Below, piece by piece: positions 18,206 through 27,006 of a stretch of DNA of 64,000 nucleotides. Under the pieces are notes generated by a model. The model had not been told where the DNA came from, made no database searches, and saw only the letters and a program-made list of their open reading frames with translations. Each line of letters starts with the position of its first letter. The first letter of the stretch is position 1. The position numbers were made by a program, and so were the translations under genes. Source of the DNA: Rugosimonospora acidiphila (GTDB lineage: Bacteria > Actinomycetota > Actinomycetes > Mycobacteriales > Micromonosporaceae); contig NZ_BAABJQ010000010.1 of NCBI RefSeq assembly GCF_039543385.1, forward strand, positions 124,001 to 188,000. Reading direction: 5' to 3'.

Positions 18206-19512
18206 TTCTTCGCCGCGCCGATCTCGCTGTCCCACTTGGCGAACGCCGCGACCTGCTGGTCGGCCGGCAGCGACGTTTCCTGCGGGTTGTCGGCGATGAG
18301 CGAGTCGTACTCGGACCGACCGTACTTGTTGAGCGCGTCCTGGCTGGACTGCGGCGCCATCGACAGCGTCACGCCGTTGACCGCCGGGCCGGGGTAGAAG
18401 TAGCCCTTGTCGTAGGCGATCGCCTGCTGCTGCGGGGTGAGCATGAACTGCAACAGGTTCAGGATGGCCGACAGCTTGTCCTTGTCGATGCCCTTGGGCA
18501 CCACCGCGTACTGCGCGTCGGTCACCCAGTGGAAGCCCTTGAGGGTGGTGATCTTCTCGTCGTCCGGCACCGTGCCCAGGACGCGCGGGTTGATGTCCCA
18601 CCCCGTGGTGCTGGCGATCATGTCCACGGTCCCCTTGGCCAGGTTCGTCATGGTGTTGGCCGTGCCCGACTCGTACGGGGCGGAGCACTGGCCCAGCTCC
18701 TTGAGGTATGCCCAGGTCCTGTCCCAACCGGTGGTCGGGTTCTTCGGGTCGCTGTCGCCCAGGATGTAGGGCAGGCCCATGAGGAAGGTGCGGCCGGGGC
18801 CGGAGTTCTCGGGCACCGCGTACTGGAACCGGCCCGGGTGCGCCTTGCACCAGGTGAGCAGCTCGTCAGTGCTGGTCGGCGGGTCGGTCACCTTGGCCGG
18901 GTTGTACTCCAGCAGCGGGCCGGACGGGTATTCGACCAGCTCCACGCCGTACCCCTGGGCCAGCTCCTGCATCTTGACGGCCGGATCGGTGTAGTTGCCC
19001 ATGTTGGACAGGCGGGTGCTGAAGTCCGGCGTCATCTTCGTCCACAGGTTCTGAGCGATGCCGGCGGAGAGCCCGTCGGTGCCGGTGAGCACCACGTCGA
19101 TGTCGAGGCGGCCGGCGTCCTCCTGCGCCTTCACCTTCCCGGCCAGGTCGGGGGCCTTGCCGGTGGAGGTCGTGATCTTGCTGACGATGTCCGAGTGCTG
19201 CTTGACGAAGTCGTCGAGCATGCCCTGGGTCAGCTGCAGGTTGCCGGCGACGTCGAGGATGTTCAGCGTCACCGGCTTCGACGGCTTGTCCGGCACGGCG
19301 CCGGCCGACACCGGCGCGGCGGAGTGTCCGCTCGGCGCGCCGCAGGCGCTGACGAACAGGGCCGACGCCGCGGCGACCGGCACGAGCCCGGTGCCACGCC
19401 GGCCGGAGCCGGCGCGAGCCGGGCGGGCGCGCCGCGCCGGGCGCCGCCCCGCCTCGGGCGGTCGGCCCGGCCCGCGGTGGCTTGCGCGGTCACCAATTGC
19501 TGGGTCACCCAT
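18202..19512 (-). CDS. ABC importer substrate-binding lipoprotein
   Basis: 436 residues. A lipobox ending at Cys57 (FVSAC) marks membrane anchoring after an unusually long, Arg/Pro-rich n-region of ~40 residues. The start at 19512 is nevertheless supported by AGGAG six bases upstream. The mature part is a PotD/type-2 periplasmic-binding fold (LNILDVAGNLQLTQGMLDDF, STTGWDINPR). It lies first in the importer operon, 40 bp after the LacI gene. Ligand is unknown; the operon suggests a sugar acid. Confidence 0.87.
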   Translation of the reverse strand: MGDPAIGDRASHRGPGRPPEAGRRPARRARPARAGSGRRGTGLVPVAAASALFVSACGAPSGHSAAPVSAGAVPDKPSKPVTLNILDVAGNLQLTQGMLDDFVKQHSDIVSKITTSTGKAPDLAGKVKAQEDAGRLDIDVVLTGTDGLSAGIAQNLWTKMTPDFSTRLSNMGNYTDPAVKMQELAQGYGVELVEYPSGPLLEYNPAKVTDPPTSTDELLTWCKAHPGRFQYAVPENSGPGRTFLMGLPYILGDSDPKNPTTGWDRTWAYLKELGQCSAPYESGTANTMTNLAKGTVDMIASTTGWDINPRVLGTVPDDEKITTLKGFHWVTDAQYAVVPKGIDKDKLSAILNLLQFMLTPQQQAIAYDKGYFYPGPAVNGVTLSMAPQSSQDALNKYGRSEYDSLIADNPQETSLPADQQVAAFAKWDSEIGAAKK

Positions 19513-19552
19513 GTCGAACTCCTGTCGTCAAGGGGTGAGTGGCGGGTGTGTG

Positions 19553-20656
19553 CTATTCGGGCAGCGCCGCGCTCCGGCCGCCGGACGGCCGATGCACGGC
19601 GGCGGCGGTGGGTCCGGAAGCGGCATGCCCCGCCGCCGGACGCCGGTTGTCGACGTGCGGCCGGGCGGAGCGCGAGCGGGCGGCGGCGGTCGTCGCCCGG
19701 ACGATCAGGTTGGTCGGGAGTTCCCGGTGCGGCCCGGCGCCGTCGCCGGTGCCGTCGATGCCGGACAGCAACAGGTCCACGGCCGCCCGGCCGCCGGCCT
19801 CCATCGGCATCGCGACCGTGGTCAGCGGGGGCGCGCAGACGGCCGCGTAGAGCAGGTTGTCGAAGCCGACCACGCTCATCTCCTGCGGCACCGCGACGCC
19901 ACGGTCGGCGAGCCGGGACAGCACGCCCAGCGCCATCAGGTCGTTGTACGCGATGATGGCGGTCACGCCGTCGGCCAGCGCCAGGTCGGCCGCCTGCACG
20001 CCGCCCTCGAACTTCGGCTCGAACGGTCCGAACTCGACGACCGCCATCCGGGCGCGGCTGGCCGCGGCGCGCAGGCCGCGCCGGCGTTCCCGGTTGGACC
20101 AGGCGTTGTTGGGTCCGTTGAGGTATGCGCAGCGCCGGTGGCCGAGCGCCGCCAGATGGTCGACTATCTGGCGCATGCCGCCCGCACTGTCCATCAGGGC
20201 GGCCGGGATGTCGCGCAGCCGCCGGTTGAGCAGCGTGAGCGAGGTCAGGCCGGCCAGCGACCGCAGCTGCGCGTCCGAGGCGAACGGCGCGCACACGACC
20301 ACCCCGTCGACCTGCCGGGACATCGCCCGGACCAGCGCCTCCTCGGCCACCGGGTCCTCCTCGCCATCGGCGAAGAAGACGGCGTAGCCGCCCTGCCGCG
20401 CCCGGGACTGCACCCCGCGCAGCACGCCGGTGTAGAACGGGTTGTTCAGATCCGGCACGACGATGCCGATGTTGCCGGTGCGACCGGTGATGAGGCTGCG
20501 CGCGGCCGGGTTGGGTTGGTAACCAAGCTCTCGCGCCGCCGCGAGCACCCGCTCCCGGGTGGTGCCGCGCACCAGATGCGAGGCGCTGAGCGCCCGGGAC
20601 ACCGTGGACGCGGACACCTGGGCACGCTGCGCGACGTCATGGATGGTTACCGGCAT
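19553..20656 (-). CDS. LacI-family transcriptional regulator
   Basis: 367 residues. The N-terminal HTH and hinge (TIHDVAQRAQVSASTVSRALS ... LGYQPNPAARSL) are typical LacI; residues 60-330 are the sugar-binding domain (IGIVVPDLNNPFYTGVLRG, SVVGFDNL). The last ~45 residues are a Pro/Ala/Arg tail of no known role. Start 20656 has GAGGGAG five bases upstream. It is followed by the importer/dehydratase/dehydrogenase genes and diverges from the DHDPS-family gene, so it is the likely local repressor. Confidence 0.93.
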   Translation of the reverse strand: MPVTIHDVAQRAQVSASTVSRALSASHLVRGTTRERVLAAARELGYQPNPAARSLITGRTGNIGIVVPDLNNPFYTGVLRGVQSRARQGGYAVFFADGEEDPVAEEALVRAMSRQVDGVVVCAPFASDAQLRSLAGLTSLTLLNRRLRDIPAALMDSAGGMRQIVDHLAALGHRRCAYLNGPNNAWSNRERRRGLRAAASRARMAVVEFGPFEPKFEGGVQAADLALADGVTAIIAYNDLMALGVLSRLADRGVAVPQEMSVVGFDNLLYAAVCAPPLTTVAMPMEAGGRAAVDLLLSGIDGTGDGAGPHRELPTNLIVRATTAAARSRSARPHVDNRRPAAGHAASGPTAAAVHRPSGGRSAALPE

Positions 20657-20693
20657 AGCGCTCCCTCGATGACCTGGGTGGCCCGATCGGCAC

Positions 20694-20710
20694 TTTGCAA
20701 ACGTTTGTGG
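20694..20710. promoter_or_regulatory. LacI-type operator
   Basis: TTTGCAAACGTTTGTGG contains the perfect palindrome CAAACGTTTG centred on CG (20698-20707), the classic LacI-family half-site arrangement. It lies about 40 bp upstream of the LacI start, in the gap shared with the divergent DHDPS-family gene. Autoregulation and control of the locus are inferred. Confidence 0.75.
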
Positions 20711-21101
20711 CAGAGTCAATCGTCAATGGGCCAGCCGCGTCAAGAGTTCAATGACATCGATCTTCAAGCTGGTACCCGTCGGGCGCCGGCGCGCCGGGCG
20801 GTGAGCTGGGCCGGTGCCCGGTTGTGTGCCAGATTTTCGTTGGTCCGGGTACGGCCGGCGGGCCGGTGCGCACCGCCTCTGCAATGGTTTGCGTGGCCCC
20901 CGATCTCCGCGAGCTTCCGACCCCGCCAGGCGCTGACCTGGAGAATCGACAGTGCGCGCCGGGCCCCGCCGGAATCCGCGCGTCCCCGACCGGCGCCCGC
21001 CGGCTGTTGGTTGCGGGGCGCGAGTGGGTGCCTCGGGCGCGGGAGCACCGGTTCGGATGACGTTATCGTGGTGGCATCTCAAGACACCCCTAGGAGGCGT
21101 C
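20711..21101. other. divergent intergenic region of the sugar-acid locus
   Basis: About 390 bp between the LacI operator and the DHDPS-family gene. No convincing gene. AGGAGG at 21093-21098 serves the GTG start at 21102. A repeated GTCAA element (GAGTCAATCGTCAA, then GTCAAGAGTTCAATGACA) near 20714-20757 may be part of the promoter. Nothing else recognised. Confidence 0.5.
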
Positions 21102-22022
21102 GTGTCCGTTGACAACGTCCGGCGAGCCCTCGAATCGGTGGTCACCATCGCCGTCACGCCCTTTGACGCCGACGGCGCCGTCGACGCGCGGGCCTATGCC
21201 GCGGTGCTCACCCGCTGCGTGGACGCGGGGATCGATGTGGTGACCGCGAACGGCAACACCGGCGAGTTCTACTCGCTCGGTGCGGCGGAGCGGGAGCTGG
21301 CCGTGCACACCACCGTGGCCGCGGTCGGGCAGCGGGCCACCGTGCTGGCCGGCGTGGGTCACGACGTCGCCGACGCGGTGGCGGCGGCGACCGCCGCGGC
21401 CCGGGCCGGCGCCCACGGCGTGATGGTGCACCAGCCCGTGCATCCGTACCAGTCGGCGCAGGGTTGGGTGGACTACCACCGCCGGATCGCCGACGCCGTA
21501 CCGGAGCTGGGCGTGGTCTGCTACGTGCGCAGCCCCGCCCTGACCGGGGCCGCCTTCGTGGCGCTCGCCGACGCGTGCCCGAACGTGGTGGGCGTCAAGT
21601 ACGCGGTACCCGACGTGGTGGCGCTCGCGGATCTGATCGGTGCGGTCGGAGCGGGACGCTGGGTCTGGTCCTGCGGACTCGCCGAGACGTGGGCGCCCTA
21701 CTTCTGGCTGTCCGGCGCCCGGGGCTTCACCTCCGGCCTGGCCACCGTCGCGCCGCGGTACTCGCTGGACCTGCTGGGCCAGCTGCGCACGGGCGACTTC
21801 GCGGCGGCGACGGCGACCTGGCGGCGGCTGCGCGCGTTCGAGGACATGCGCGCCCGCGGCGGCAGCGCGCTGAACGTGTCGGTGGTCAAGGAGGCGCTGG
21901 CTCAGCTTGGCATCTGCCGCCGTGACGTCCGGCCACCGATCGGCACTCTCACGCCCGCCGAGCGGGACGAGGTGACCACCATCCTGGCCGACCTGGAGGT
22001 TCCGCTGCCGGTAGCGGTCTGA
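21102..22022 (+). CDS. DHDPS/NAL-family sugar-acid dehydratase or aldolase
   Basis: 306 residues of the class I TIM-barrel family. Schiff-base Lys166 (GVKYAV) and Tyr141 (VVCYVRSP) are present. GNTGEFYSL at 51-59 resembles 5-dehydro-4-deoxyglucarate dehydratases (which have GGTGEF) more than dihydrodipicolinate synthase. In the sugar-acid setting it would convert the keto-deoxy acid to alpha-ketoglutarate semialdehyde, or cleave it. It diverges from the LacI operon and is followed by a strong terminator. Exact substrate unproven. Confidence 0.85.
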   Translation: MSVDNVRRALESVVTIAVTPFDADGAVDARAYAAVLTRCVDAGIDVVTANGNTGEFYSLGAAERELAVHTTVAAVGQRATVLAGVGHDVADAVAAATAAARAGAHGVMVHQPVHPYQSAQGWVDYHRRIADAVPELGVVCYVRSPALTGAAFVALADACPNVVGVKYAVPDVVALADLIGAVGAGRWVWSCGLAETWAPYFWLSGARGFTSGLATVAPRYSLDLLGQLRTGDFAAATATWRRLRAFEDMRARGGSALNVSVVKEALAQLGICRRDVRPPIGTLTPAERDEVTTILADLEVPLPVAV

Positions 22023-22076
22023 ACCCGGCCCGGCACATCCGACTCCGGTATTTCCGGCCCCGGCACATCCGACTCC

Positions 22077-22110
22077 GGCGCGCTCGGACCCTCGTGGGTC
22101 CGGGCGCGCC
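22077..22110 (+). terminator. intrinsic terminator hairpin
   Basis: A 15-bp stem (GGCGCGCTCGGACCC with its complement, one G-U pair) and a TCGT loop, 55 bp after the DHDPS-family stop. No T-tract, as usual in this GC range. A 19-bp direct repeat (CCGGCACATCCGACTCCGG) precedes it. Confidence 0.8.
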
Positions 22111-22649
22111 GTGGTGTCGCGGCCCGCTAACCGGAGTCCGGGTCTCGCGGGGCCGTCACGATCGGGGTTCGCCCCGGAACGCAACATGACAGCGCGGAAT
22201 CCATTACGCTGAGCCCAAGACAGGACCACCCCGCATCGGCTGGGATCGGCACGGACACGACCTCGGGCAACACGACCGGGCGAGCCGCGACCGCGAGTGA
22301 TCCATCACAAGCTCGTTGACCAGCCGAGTCCCATCACGCCCGGACCGACCGCGCCCGGGGGCCGCCTCGGCCGGAGATCATTCCGTTCAGACCACCGCGC
22401 TCAGCCCACCACGCGCCCGGAGAGGCCACCGCGCCGCCCGAGGCGACTCGACCCGATCGGGTCCGGTCCGCCCGCCGTCCGTCGCTGTGGCCGTCGCCGG
22501 AGCCGGCGCGAGACGGCGGCGAGCCCGCACCGCGCGGTGGCCAACGGGCCTATCGCTCACCCGGCGCCTGCCGCGCGCCGCGCCGGGTTTCCTACCGCGA
22601 GGAAGGAGTAGCGCTTCACCACACCCGTTGGAGATTCCAGGAGGGCAAC
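22111..22649. other. gene-free region before the chitosanase
   Basis: About 540 bp. Two overlapping open frames here are Arg/Pro-rich with no recognisable fold and look like GC artefacts. AGGAGGG at 22639-22645 is the ribosome-binding site of the chitosanase. No clear promoter or operator found. Confidence 0.45.
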
Positions 22650-23978
22650 ATGCGAATGCGTAGCGTGCTCCTCGCCGGCATGGGTGCGCTGGCGACGGTG
22701 GGCACCAATGTGGCGATGACAGAGGTGGCGAACGCCGCGACGAACAGCTACGAGGCCGAGTCCGCGGCCAACACCCTGTCCGGCGCGGCCGAGGTGGCGT
22801 CCTGCGACGCGTGCCTGGGCGGCGGCATGGTGGGCTTTGCCGGGGATGCCGCGGGCAGTATCCGGTTCAACGGCGTCGCCGCGAGCGCGACCGGGTCGGC
22901 CACGCTGACCATCACCTACGCCGGCACCGCACCGGGACAGGCGCGGCTGTCGGTCAACGACGAGGCGCCGGTGACCCTCGACTTCGTCGGCACCGGCCCG
23001 GGCGTACCGGTCGGCACGCTGGTCGAGACGGTGGACCTGGCCGCGGGGGTCAACACCCTGACGTTCACCAACCCGGGCGGTCTCGCGCCCGGCCTCGACG
23101 CGATCACCGTGGCGAGCGGCGCCAACGCCACCGGAGCCGGCGAGGACGAGGTCGGTACCGCCGCGGGAGACGGTGCGGGCCCGCCCCGGGGCCGGCACGG
23201 TGCCGCCGTGGGCGGTGGTGCCGGCGTGGGCGGTGGTGCCGGCGTGGGTGATGGTGCCGCCGTTGCCGGCGATGGTGATGGGACGGCGGATGCGGGGGAG
23301 GCGGCCGATGCCCCGGCGGAGGTTGGTGCCGGTGCTGCCAGTGCCGGTGCCACCGGTGCCGGCAGTGCTTCCGGTGCCGCCGTGGCCGCCGCCGGCCCGA
23401 GCGCGGCCCAACTGCTGGCCGCCACCGCCCATTGCACACCGGTCTCCGACGGCACCTACGACAGCGAGGGGGATTCCGGCTCGGTGCCGGTCTGCGGGGC
23501 GAACGGCGCCGTCTTCTGGCGTTCGGGCATGGCCGTCGACTGCGACGGCCAGCGCAGCGACGAATGCAACTCGATCACCGACTGCTGCTTCGCGAGCGAT
23601 ACCGCGTTCCAGCAATCGGACGGTGAGCCGCTCGACTCCGCGTCGCTGCCGTACGTGGTGGTGCCGGGGATCAGCGACACCTGGAGCTATCGGGACGCCG
23701 GGGTGCGGGCCGGCTCGGTCGCGGCCGTGATCTACGACGACCGGTTGATGTACGCCGTGGTAGGTGACGTCGGGCCGACGCACATGATCGGCGAGGGCTC
23801 GTACGCGCTGGCCGAAGGGCTCGGCATCAACCCGGACCCGCGGGTCGGCGGGGTCGGGTCGGGCGTCACGTTCATCGTGTTCACCGGCTCCTCGGGCGTC
23901 GCCGGGCCGATCGAGGACCACGCCGCGGCCGTGACCCTCGGCGAGCGATTGGCGCAGGGGTTCATCGACGGGAAGTGA
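22650..23978 (+). CDS. secreted GH75 chitosanase with N-terminal carbohydrate-binding-like domain
   Basis: 442 residues. Signal peptide (about 1-30, ending VANAA). Residues ~34-152 form a beta-rich domain opening YEAESAANTL, like CBM35/CBM6 modules. Residues ~155-255 are a Gly/Ala/Val/Asp linker. The C-terminal ~170 residues match GH75, the fungal-type endo-chitosanase family: VFWRSGMAVDCDG, DTAFQ, YVVVPGIS, YAVVGDVGPTHMIGEGSYALAEGLGINPDP and VTFIVFTGS. It would cleave chitosan outside the cell. Flanked by terminators on both sides, so a single-gene unit. Confidence 0.88.
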   Translation: MRMRSVLLAGMGALATVGTNVAMTEVANAATNSYEAESAANTLSGAAEVASCDACLGGGMVGFAGDAAGSIRFNGVAASATGSATLTITYAGTAPGQARLSVNDEAPVTLDFVGTGPGVPVGTLVETVDLAAGVNTLTFTNPGGLAPGLDAITVASGANATGAGEDEVGTAAGDGAGPPRGRHGAAVGGGAGVGGGAGVGDGAAVAGDGDGTADAGEAADAPAEVGAGAASAGATGAGSASGAAVAAAGPSAAQLLAATAHCTPVSDGTYDSEGDSGSVPVCGANGAVFWRSGMAVDCDGQRSDECNSITDCCFASDTAFQQSDGEPLDSASLPYVVVPGISDTWSYRDAGVRAGSVAAVIYDDRLMYAVVGDVGPTHMIGEGSYALAEGLGINPDPRVGGVGSGVTFIVFTGSSGVAGPIEDHAAAVTLGERLAQGFIDGK

Positions 23979-23987
23979 GGCCACGAT

Positions 23988-24022
23988 CGCCAGCGGTGCC
24001 CGCTCTCCGGGCGCCGCTGGCG
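23988..24022 (+). terminator. intrinsic terminator hairpin
   Basis: Stem of 15 pairs (CGCCAGCGGTGCCCG against CGGGCGCCGCTGGCG, one wobble) with a CTCTC loop, 10 bp after the chitosanase stop. Confidence 0.85.
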
Positions 24023-24464
24023 CGTGCTTCGCCCCGCCTGTCGCTGGCTTCGCCCCCGCCTGCCGCTGGCGCCGGCCCATCCACCGCCCGTCGCTGGCGA
24101 CTGTTCGCCCCGCCCCGCAGTCGCCTGCCCCCCCCGCTCCGCGAGGCCCGCGGACCGCCTCGGCCCGTCCCACCGGCAGGGGTGAGCTCAGCGAAATCGG
24201 GGTGATTGATCCGATCGTTACCCGTAATGTCCGATCGTTGCTCTTGTGGACCGTGCCCAAAACCTGGTAGACATCCGATGTATCGGGTTGACTGCAGAGG
24301 GATGTGCACGTGAGGTCACTGCGAGTCGGGACGCGGGCCACCGGGCCGCGAAGCATCGGGCTGCGAGGAGTCGGGTCGCGGGAGTTCTCGCGTTGCGCCG
24401 CTCCCAGCGGTCGTGCCGCCACGGGTAGCGCTGCCGCGGGCCGCGCCGCCGCCGTGGGGGGTGC
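24023..24464. other. leader region of the L-fuconate dehydratase gene
   Basis: About 440 bp without a supportable gene. It opens with reiterated CGCTGGC pieces, holds a direct repeat TCCGATCGTT at 24210 and 24230, then the FadR-type palindrome at 24269-24283. From there to the GTG at 24465 is a ~180-nt GC-rich stretch that would be a long 5' leader if transcription starts near the palindrome. Confidence 0.5.
24269..24283. promoter_or_regulatory. candidate GntR/FadR operator before the fucose locus
   Basis: AGACAT-CCG-ATGTAT: an inverted repeat with 3-bp spacer, matching at five of six half-site positions. The same half-site occurs as a perfect palindrome (ATACAT-GGG-ATGTAT) before the locus's own GntR gene at 30769-30783, which makes this the likely target site. 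Confidence 0.7.
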
Positions 24465-25841
24465 GTGCCGGTGAGCGAGTCGACCGAACAGATCCTCGAC
24501 GTGGCGCCGACGATTCCGGTACAGGTCCGGCCGGAGCCGCGGTTTCTGTCCCTCGACACGTACGACGTGCGTTTTCCGACCTCCCGTGAGCTCGACGGGT
24601 CGGACGCGATGAACCCCGACCCGGACTACTCCGCCGCGTACGTGGTGCTGCGCACCGATGCCGGCGACGGGCACGAGGGACACGGCTTCGCCTTCACCAT
24701 CGGCCGGGGCAACGACGTGCAGACCGCCGCGATCGACGCGCTGCGCCCGTTCGTGGTGGGCCGGCCGGTCGATGCCGTGCTGGGCGACCTCGGCGGGTTC
24801 TGGAAGGAGCTGGTGCACGACTCGCAGCTGCGCTGGCTCGGCCCGGAGAAGGGCGTCATGCACATGGCCATCTCGGCGGTGGTCAACGCCGTATGGGATC
24901 TGGCCGCCAAGCGCGCCGGGCGTCCACTGTGGATGCTGCTGGCGGAGATGTCACCGGAGGAACTCGTCTCGCTGGTCGACTTCCGGTACCTCTCCGACGC
25001 GCTGACTCCGGACGAGGCACTGGAGATCCTGCGCCGGGCCGAGCCGGGCCGGGCCGGGCGGACCGAGCGGTTGCTGGCGAGTGGATACCCGGCCTACACC
25101 ACCTCGCCGGGGTGGCTCGGCTACGACGACGCGAAGCTGCGCCGGCTCTGCGAGGAGGCCCTCGCCGCGGGGTTCACCCAGATCAAGCTCAAGGTCGGCG
25201 CGGACCTGTCCGACGACCTGCGGCGCATCCGGATCGCGCGGGAGGTGTGCGGACCGGACGTGCGCATCGCGGTGGACGCCAACCAGCGGTGGGACGTGGA
25301 CACCGCGATCGCGTGGGTGCGGGAGTTGGCGCCGTACCACCCGTGGTGGGTGGAGGAGCCGACCAGCCCCGATGACGTGCTCGGCCACGCGACGATCGCC
25401 CGGGCCATCGCGCCGATCAAGGTGGCCACCGGGGAGCACGTCCAGAACCGGATCGTCTTCAAGCAGATGCTGCAGGCGGACGCGCTGTCCTACCTGCAAC
25501 TGGACGCGGCCCGGGTGGCCGGGGTCAACGAGAACGTGGCCATCCTGTTGCTGGCGGCCAAGTTCGGCGTACCGGTCTGCCCGCACGCCGGCGGCGTGGG
25601 CCTGTGCGAACTGGTCCAGCACCTGTCGATGTTCGACTATGTCGCGGTGTCCGGGTCCATGGAGGACCGGATCATCGAGTATGTGGATCACCTGCACGAG
25701 CACTTCGTCGACCCGGTCGCGATCCGTGACGGCCGGTACCAGACCCCCACGGCTCCGGGCTTCTCCGCGACCATGCGGGCGGAGACCCTGACCGAATTCG
25801 CGTACCCGCATGGCCCCGCGTGGGCGGAGGCGGTCGTCTGA
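24465..25841 (+). CDS. fucD: L-fuconate dehydratase
   Basis: 458 residues of the enolase superfamily. It carries FPTSRELDGSDAMNPDPDYS, QLRWLGPEKG and CPHAGGVGLCELVQHL, strings shared with bacterial FucD and human ENOSF1. All catalytic residues are in register with Xanthomonas FucD at an offset of 23: Lys243, Asp271, Glu297, Glu324 and His374. The enzyme removes water from L-fuconate to give 2-keto-3-deoxy-L-fuconate in the non-phosphorylating fucose pathway. GTG 24465 is the likely start; GTG 24471 is possible. It heads the locus with importer, mutarotase and regulator; the fucose dehydrogenase and lactonase are not in this window. Confidence 0.93.
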   Translation: MPVSESTEQILDVAPTIPVQVRPEPRFLSLDTYDVRFPTSRELDGSDAMNPDPDYSAAYVVLRTDAGDGHEGHGFAFTIGRGNDVQTAAIDALRPFVVGRPVDAVLGDLGGFWKELVHDSQLRWLGPEKGVMHMAISAVVNAVWDLAAKRAGRPLWMLLAEMSPEELVSLVDFRYLSDALTPDEALEILRRAEPGRAGRTERLLASGYPAYTTSPGWLGYDDAKLRRLCEEALAAGFTQIKLKVGADLSDDLRRIRIAREVCGPDVRIAVDANQRWDVDTAIAWVRELAPYHPWWVEEPTSPDDVLGHATIARAIAPIKVATGEHVQNRIVFKQMLQADALSYLQLDAARVAGVNENVAILLLAAKFGVPVCPHAGGVGLCELVQHLSMFDYVAVSGSMEDRIIEYVDHLHEHFVDPVAIRDGRYQTPTAPGFSATMRAETLTEFAYPHGPAWAEAVV

Positions 25842-25962
25842 GCTAGACCGCTCCCCGCACGCGGCGATAGGTTGTCCGACTGACGGCTTCACCAGCACAA
25901 GGTTCGACCACAGATGAGTTACGCAGCGAGTTTCCGTCCCTCAACACCAGAGCGAGGACTCA

Positions 25963-27006
25963 ATGCTCAACCGTACAGTGGCGGCCACTGCCGCCGTGGT
26001 CGTGCTCGTGGCGCTCGCCGCGAGCGGATGCAACCGTGGCCCTTCGAAATCGTCCGTTACCGGCGGCGGGTCCGCCGGTAAGATCGGCATCGACTTCCCT
26101 CGATCGGATTCGGATTTCTGGAACTCCTGGGCGGGGTACATCAAGTCCGACATCACCAGCATGAAGCTCGACGCGCTGCCGCCGACCAACTCCCAGAACG
26201 ACATCACCAAGCTGGCCAGCAACGTGCAGACGCTGCAGGCGCAGGGCGCCAAGGCGATAGTGATGGCGCCGCAGGACACCGGCGCGGTGGCCAGCACCCT
26301 CGACCTGTTGGCGTCGAAGAAGATCCCCGTGGTCAGCGTGGACACCCGGCCCGACAAGGGCAAGGTCTACATGGTGGTGCGCGCGGACAACAAGGCGTAC
26401 GGCACCACCGCGTGTGACTTCCTCGGCAAGAAGCTGAACGACAAGGGCACGGTCGTCGAGTTCGAGGGCGACCTGACGTCGGTCAACGGCCGGGACCGCT
26501 CGGACGCGTTCGGCCAGTGCATGTCCTCGAAGTACCCGAACGTCAAGGTGCTCGCGGAGCAGACCAACTGGGAGGGCGACGTCGCCTCGGCGAAGCTGCA
26601 GAACGCGCTGAACCAGGGCACCGTCAACGGCATCTACATGCAGGCCGGCGGCGTGTTCCTGGCCCCGACGCTGACCCTGTTGCAGCAGAAGAATCTGCTG
26701 GTGCCGCCGAGCGATCCGAAGCACATCTTCATCGTGTCCAACGACGGGATCCCGGCCGAGTACACCGCCATCAAGGCGGGCCAGATCGACGCCACGGTGT
26801 CCCAGCCGGCCGACCTGTACGCGAAGTACGCGCTGTATTACGCCCAGGCCGCCCTGCAGGGCAAGACGTTCAAGCCCGGCCCGACGGACCACGTTTCCAC
26901 CATCGTGTCCATCCCGAACGGGCTGGAGGACCAGCTACCCGCCCCACTGGTGACGAGCGAGAACGTCGACGACCCGTCGCTGTGGGGCAACCAGGTCGGC
27001 AAGTGA
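25963..27006 (+). CDS. sugar ABC transporter substrate-binding lipoprotein (RbsB-like)
   Basis: 347 residues. Lipobox AASGC with Cys23. The mature part is a type-1 sugar-binding fold: IGIDFPRSDSDFWNSWAGYIK, AIVMAPQDTGAVASTLDLLASKKIPVVSVD, and an IPAEYTAIKAGQIDATVSQ segment typical of ribose/pentose-binding proteins. GAGGA precedes ATG 25963. Its GTGA overlap with the ATPase gene and its position after fucD indicate uptake of L-fucose or a related 6-deoxy sugar. Confidence 0.92.
   Translation: MLNRTVAATAAVVVLVALAASGCNRGPSKSSVTGGGSAGKIGIDFPRSDSDFWNSWAGYIKSDITSMKLDALPPTNSQNDITKLASNVQTLQAQGAKAIVMAPQDTGAVASTLDLLASKKIPVVSVDTRPDKGKVYMVVRADNKAYGTTACDFLGKKLNDKGTVVEFEGDLTSVNGRDRSDAFGQCMSSKYPNVKVLAEQTNWEGDVASAKLQNALNQGTVNGIYMQAGGVFLAPTLTLLQQKNLLVPPSDPKHIFIVSNDGIPAEYTAIKAGQIDATVSQPADLYAKYALYYAQAALQGKTFKPGPTDHVSTIVSIPNGLEDQLPAPLVTSENVDDPSLWGNQVGK

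Noticed and set aside
22297..22663. Two small open frames before the chitosanase
   Set aside because: Arg/Pro/Ala-rich, overlapping in different frames, no ribosome-binding site; treated as non-coding.
24465..25841. Enolase or mandelate racemase
   Set aside because: Sequence strings and the register of Lys243, Asp271, Glu297, Glu324 and His374 identify L-fuconate dehydratase specifically.
25895..25925. tRNA T-loop-like GGTTCGACC before the fucose binding-protein gene
   Set aside because: No acceptor or anticodon stem could be folded around it; no tRNA found anywhere in the window.
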